From Streptomyces sp. H27-C3 (GTDB taxonomy: Bacteria; Actinomycetota; Actinomycetes; Streptomycetales; Streptomycetaceae): DNA of 64,000 nt. The stretch is taken from the NCBI RefSeq assembly GCF_030063415.1, contig NZ_JASITA010000019.1:1-64000 (forward strand), given 5' to 3'. A program made the position numbers and the translations under genes. Position 1 is the stretch's first letter, and every line of letters starts with the position of its first letter. The notes below the pieces were generated by a model. It searched no databases. It had not been told where the DNA came from and saw nothing but the letters and a program-made list of their open reading frames with translations. Positions 61,673-64,000 of the stretch are shown one piece after another.

Positions 61673-63078
61673 CGGATCACCCTCCTGCGGAGTTTCAGCA
61701 GCGCGCCGATCGGGCCGCTGCCCCTGGCCAGGCGGGTATAGACGTCGGCCAGCGCCGTGTGCCAGGGCCCGTCGGCGTAGGTGGGGTAGGGGTGCACGGT
61801 GCGGGCGTAGTCGGAGGGCGTCCATCCCAGACGTACCGCAGCTGCCAGGTGGGCGATCGTCTCTCCGGCCCTCGGTGACACCACCGTGGCTCCGACGATC
61901 TTCCCGCGCGGGCCCAGCACGAGGGTGGTGAAGCCCTCGGTGCGGCCGTCGGCGACCGCCCGGTCGACCCGGTCGTTCTCCAGCGTGTGGACACGTGCGG
62001 CATCGCCGTACTTCTCGTGCGCCTCGTCGGAGGTGTATCCGACGCGGGCGATCTCGGGATCGGTGAACGTCACCCAGGGCATCGCCCGGTAGTCGATGGG
62101 GCGACGCACCCCCAGCAGAGCGTCGGTGGCGGCAGCCGCTCCCTGCGTGCCGCCCAGGTGGGTGAAGGCGGAACGGCCGGTCACGTCTCCGGCGGCGTAG
62201 ATCCGGTGGTTGCTGGTGCGCAGCCGTCCGTCGGTGCGGACATGGCCGGTGTCGGTCAGCTCAACATCGGCCGCCTCCAGACCGAGCCCCTGGACGTTGG
62301 CGCGGCGGCCGGTGACGGCCAGCAGCGTGTCGTACGGGAGAGGTCCACCGGGCCCATGTACGGCATCGGCGTCGACTCTCTCGGCGCGGTAGCCGGTCAG
62401 CACGGTGACGCCCTCGGCCTCCAGCCGCTCCCGCAACACCTGTGCCGCCCGGGGTTCCTCACGGGGCACCAGCCTGCCCATCGCCTCCACGACGGAGACC
62501 TGCGAGCCGAGCCGGGCGAACGCCTGGCCCAGCTCGCAGCCGATGGGCCCGCCGCCCAGCACCACCAGGCGCCGTGGGAGTTCGGACAGCTCCCAGGCGG
62601 TGTCGCTGGTCAGCGGGTCGGCCTCGGCCAGGCCGGGGACCGGCATCAGGGCCGGCGAGGAGCCCGTGGCGATGAGGGCGTACCGGAAGGAGATCTCCCG
62701 CCCTCCTGCGGTCAGGGTTCCCCGGCCGGTGAAGGACGCCGGGCCGTACGTGACGTCGACTCCGTACGGGGCGAGTGCCTCGGCCGAGTCGTGCGGTTCG
62801 ATCGCGCCGATCGCCCGTTTCACCTCCGCCATGGCCGCCGCGAGGTCGGCCGGACCGGTCACGGGCGGGAGCCCGTAGGCGGCAGCGCGGCGGGCTGCCT
62901 GGACGTCGGAGGCCACGTGGAGAAGCGTCTTACTCGGTACGCACCCTGTCCACAGGCAGTCCCCGCCCAGCCGGTCGCGCTCGACGAGCAGCGTGCGGGC
63001 GCCGAAGCGCCCGGCGGTGCGGGCCGCGGTCAAGCCGGCGCTTCCGCCGCCGATGACCACCAGATCGTACCTACTCAT
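61669..63078 (-). CDS. Mercuric-reductase/dihydrolipoamide-dehydrogenase-like flavoprotein
   Basis: About 469 residues. FAD motif VVIGGGSAGLTAARTAGRFG, redox-active disulfide Cys41-Cys46 in GGDCLWTGCVPSKT, NAD(P) motif VVLGGGPIGCELGQAFARLG, and IYAAGDVTG. The C-terminal interface has HPYPTYAD instead of the usual HAHPT. No N-terminal HMA domain or C-terminal Cys pair, so it is not a classical MerA. First gene of the tightly overlapped leftward group. ATG at 63078. Confidence 0.87.
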   Translation of the reverse strand: MSRYDLVVIGGGSAGLTAARTAGRFGARTLLVERDRLGGDCLWTGCVPSKTLLHVASDVQAARRAAAYGLPPVTGPADLAAAMAEVKRAIGAIEPHDSAEALAPYGVDVTYGPASFTGRGTLTAGGREISFRYALIATGSSPALMPVPGLAEADPLTSDTAWELSELPRRLVVLGGGPIGCELGQAFARLGSQVSVVEAMGRLVPREEPRAAQVLRERLEAEGVTVLTGYRAERVDADAVHGPGGPLPYDTLLAVTGRRANVQGLGLEAADVELTDTGHVRTDGRLRTSNHRIYAAGDVTGRSAFTHLGGTQGAAAATDALLGVRRPIDYRAMPWVTFTDPEIARVGYTSDEAHEKYGDAARVHTLENDRVDRAVADGRTEGFTTLVLGPRGKIVGATVVSPRAGETIAHLAAAVRLGWTPSDYARTVHPYPTYADGPWHTALADVYTRLARGSGPIGALLKLRRRVIR

Positions 63079-63341
63079 GGTGCGGGCTCTCTCGTCGGTG
63101 CGGGACGGTCGGTGCGCCGTCGTGGGACGGTCGGCGCGCGGTCGTGGGACGTGAGGGAAACCCGCTGGCACAGTCCGGGCCTTCCCTTTCTCAGCCCCAC
63201 GATCACGGTCACGAAGGCCATCTCGCGTCAGCCCGCGTCCGGCGTGTCCGAAACGGAATGGGGGACCGGCCCGGCAGGGTTCCCGAGGGCAAGCACACGG
63301 GGAGAGCAGTCCCCAGGGGACGGAAGAGGGGCGAAGGCTGG
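63079..63341. promoter_or_regulatory. Divergent promoter region of the radical SAM group
   Basis: About 260 bp between the flavoprotein and methyltransferase starts. The tandem repeats at 63103-63156 lie here. Both promoters should be in this region, but no clear -10/-35 pair is assigned. Confidence 0.5.
63103..63156. repeat. Direct 22-bp tandem repeats upstream of the flavoprotein gene
   Basis: GGACGGTCGGTGCGCCGTCG plus TG (63103-63124) and GGACGGTCGGCGCGCGGTCG plus TG (63125-63146) differ at two positions; a third partial copy starts at 63147 (GGACG). Two helical turns per unit, so all copies face the same side of the DNA. Confidence 0.75.
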
Positions 63342-64000
63342 ATGGACGAACCTGACTGGCGGCGCTTCATCACCGCCTACCACCAGGCGCACCCCGGCAT
63401 CACCGAGCAGCTCTTCTCCCTGACCGACACTTCCCCCTACGCCTGGCTGGCCGAACCACTGCGCGGTGTCGAGGGCACGGTCCTCGACCTGGCCTGCGGC
63501 TCGGCACCCACCCGTGCGGAGCTCCCCGACGCCGACTGGGTCGGGATCGACCTGTCGGCGGCAGAACTCGCCGAAGCGGCACGCCGGGGCCGCGGACCGC
63601 TGGTCCGATCCGGCGCGGACGCCCTCCCGGCCGCCTCCGCGAGCGCCGGAGCGGTCTGCGCGGCCATGTGCCTGCCGGTCGTCACACCCCTGCCGCAGGT
63701 CCTCAGGGAGATCCGGCGCGTACTGCGGCCCGGCGGGAGGCTCGCGGCGCTGGTGCCCTCCCAGTCCGGGCTCTCCCCCTCCGGCATGCTCGGCTGGCTC
63801 CGGGTGATGGCGGCCCTGCGCGCCGTACGCCAGCCGTGGCCCAACCCGCAGGCCCGCGACGGACTGGCCGCTGTGCTACGCGCGGCGGGATTCCGCGTCT
63901 GCTGCGACGAGCGACGCGTCTTCACGCTCACCATCGACTCGGCCGACGCGGCGGCGCTGCTGGCCGATGCCTTGTACCTGCCCGGACTGACACCCCGCCG
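63342..64000 (+). CDS. SAM-dependent methyltransferase (partial, runs off the window)
   Basis: At least 219 residues; the frame is open to the window end. Class I fold with VLDLACGSAPTRAEL (motif I), VGIDLSAAELAEA, SADALPAA-like segment, LREIRRVLRPGGRLAALVP. ATG at 63342 with GAAGG 5 bp upstream. Divergent from the flavoprotein/radical SAM group and likely part of the same pathway. It lacks the conserved cysteine pattern of ArsM-type arsenite methyltransferases in the visible part. Confidence 0.8.
   Translation, partial: MDEPDWRRFITAYHQAHPGITEQLFSLTDTSPYAWLAEPLRGVEGTVLDLACGSAPTRAELPDADWVGIDLSAAELAEAARRGRGPLVRSGADALPAASASAGAVCAAMCLPVVTPLPQVLREIRRVLRPGGRLAALVPSQSGLSPSGMLGWLRVMAALRAVRQPWPNPQARDGLAAVLRAAGFRVCCDERRVFTLTIDSADAAALLADALYLPGLTPR

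Noticed and set aside
61669..63078. MerA mercuric reductase
   Set aside because: Has the CxxxxC disulfide but no C-terminal vicinal cysteines or HMA domain, and no merR/merT/merP nearby.
59035..64000. Definite arsenosugar cluster
   Set aside because: The transferase families suggest it, but no ArsM-like methyltransferase with its cysteine set or clear ArsS with its C-terminal domain is visible, so it is kept as a hypothesis only.

Overview
The window is high-GC DNA with dense, often overlapping genes, GTG/TTG starts, a SARP-type regulator, a questin-oxidase-type enzyme, Tat and Sec secreted enzymes and many paralogue remnants. All of this points to a Streptomyces-like actinomycete. No rRNA, tRNA, CRISPR array or complete insertion sequence was seen. 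The middle of the window looks like an accessory region, because it carries an unusual number of truncated, frameshifted or fused gene remnants.

Layout. (1) 1-10749: flank of a natural-product cluster. A leftward operon encodes two type II thioesterases, a heterodimeric ABC exporter with complementary degenerate nucleotide sites, and an ornithine-cyclodeaminase-family enzyme ending in a hairpin. A rightward operon encodes an SDR, an N-acetylglutamate-synthase-like GNAT, a NodU-type O-carbamoyltransferase and a short acetylglutamate-kinase-like protein that lacks kinase residues. (2) 10847-14310: an intact DUF885 protein, then an MFS remnant and a GH114 remnant that meet at one junction, then a MerR remnant. 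(3) 14553-17531: arsenic resistance, arsN1-like/arsC/acr3/arsR leftward and arsI/cadI rightward around a shared operator. (4) 17600-29032: transporters (three APC-type genes or pieces), a membrane-tethered PstS-like protein, and many wrecks (KdpB with its catalytic core deleted, an SDR with a nonsense codon, methyltransferase and TIM-barrel remnants). (5) 29193-41165: TetR plus questin oxidase, IS256 and IS30 relics, a cupredoxin/ferritin-like group, a peroxiredoxin, a DUF4331-TPR-NicO operon and a thioredoxin-fold protein. (6) 41231-43729: FHA protein and Ser/Thr kinase next to a severed adenylation-domain C-terminus.

(7) 43975-55050: a secretome island. Three secreted proteins (five-bladed-propeller glycosidase-like, M23 peptidase, lysozyme-like) each end in a seven-repeat PLL-like lectin propeller. 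They are interleaved with a penicillin/AHL-acylase-type enzyme, an antigen-85-like esterase and a cutinase-like hydrolase. A regulator with an N-terminal LuxR-type helix-turn-helix fused to a SARP/BTAD sits at the edge. Three intergenic sites have the geometry expected for SARP binding: two TCATCGG-like heptamers, 4 bp apart, with a -10-like hexamer 7 bp downstream. This suggests one local regulon.

(8) 55380-64000: an FAD oxidoreductase followed by a tightly coupled group. It comprises a mercuric-reductase-like oxidoreductase, MauE/DoxX protein, radical SAM enzyme, half-length MTAP-like phosphorylase, internally deleted DUF2064 transferase, GT2 transferase, a metallophosphoesterase-radical SAM fusion and a divergent methyltransferase. 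DUF2064 and GT2 proteins of these types are linked to radical-SAM arsenosugar-type pathways elsewhere. The product here is unknown, and two genes look damaged by in-frame deletions.
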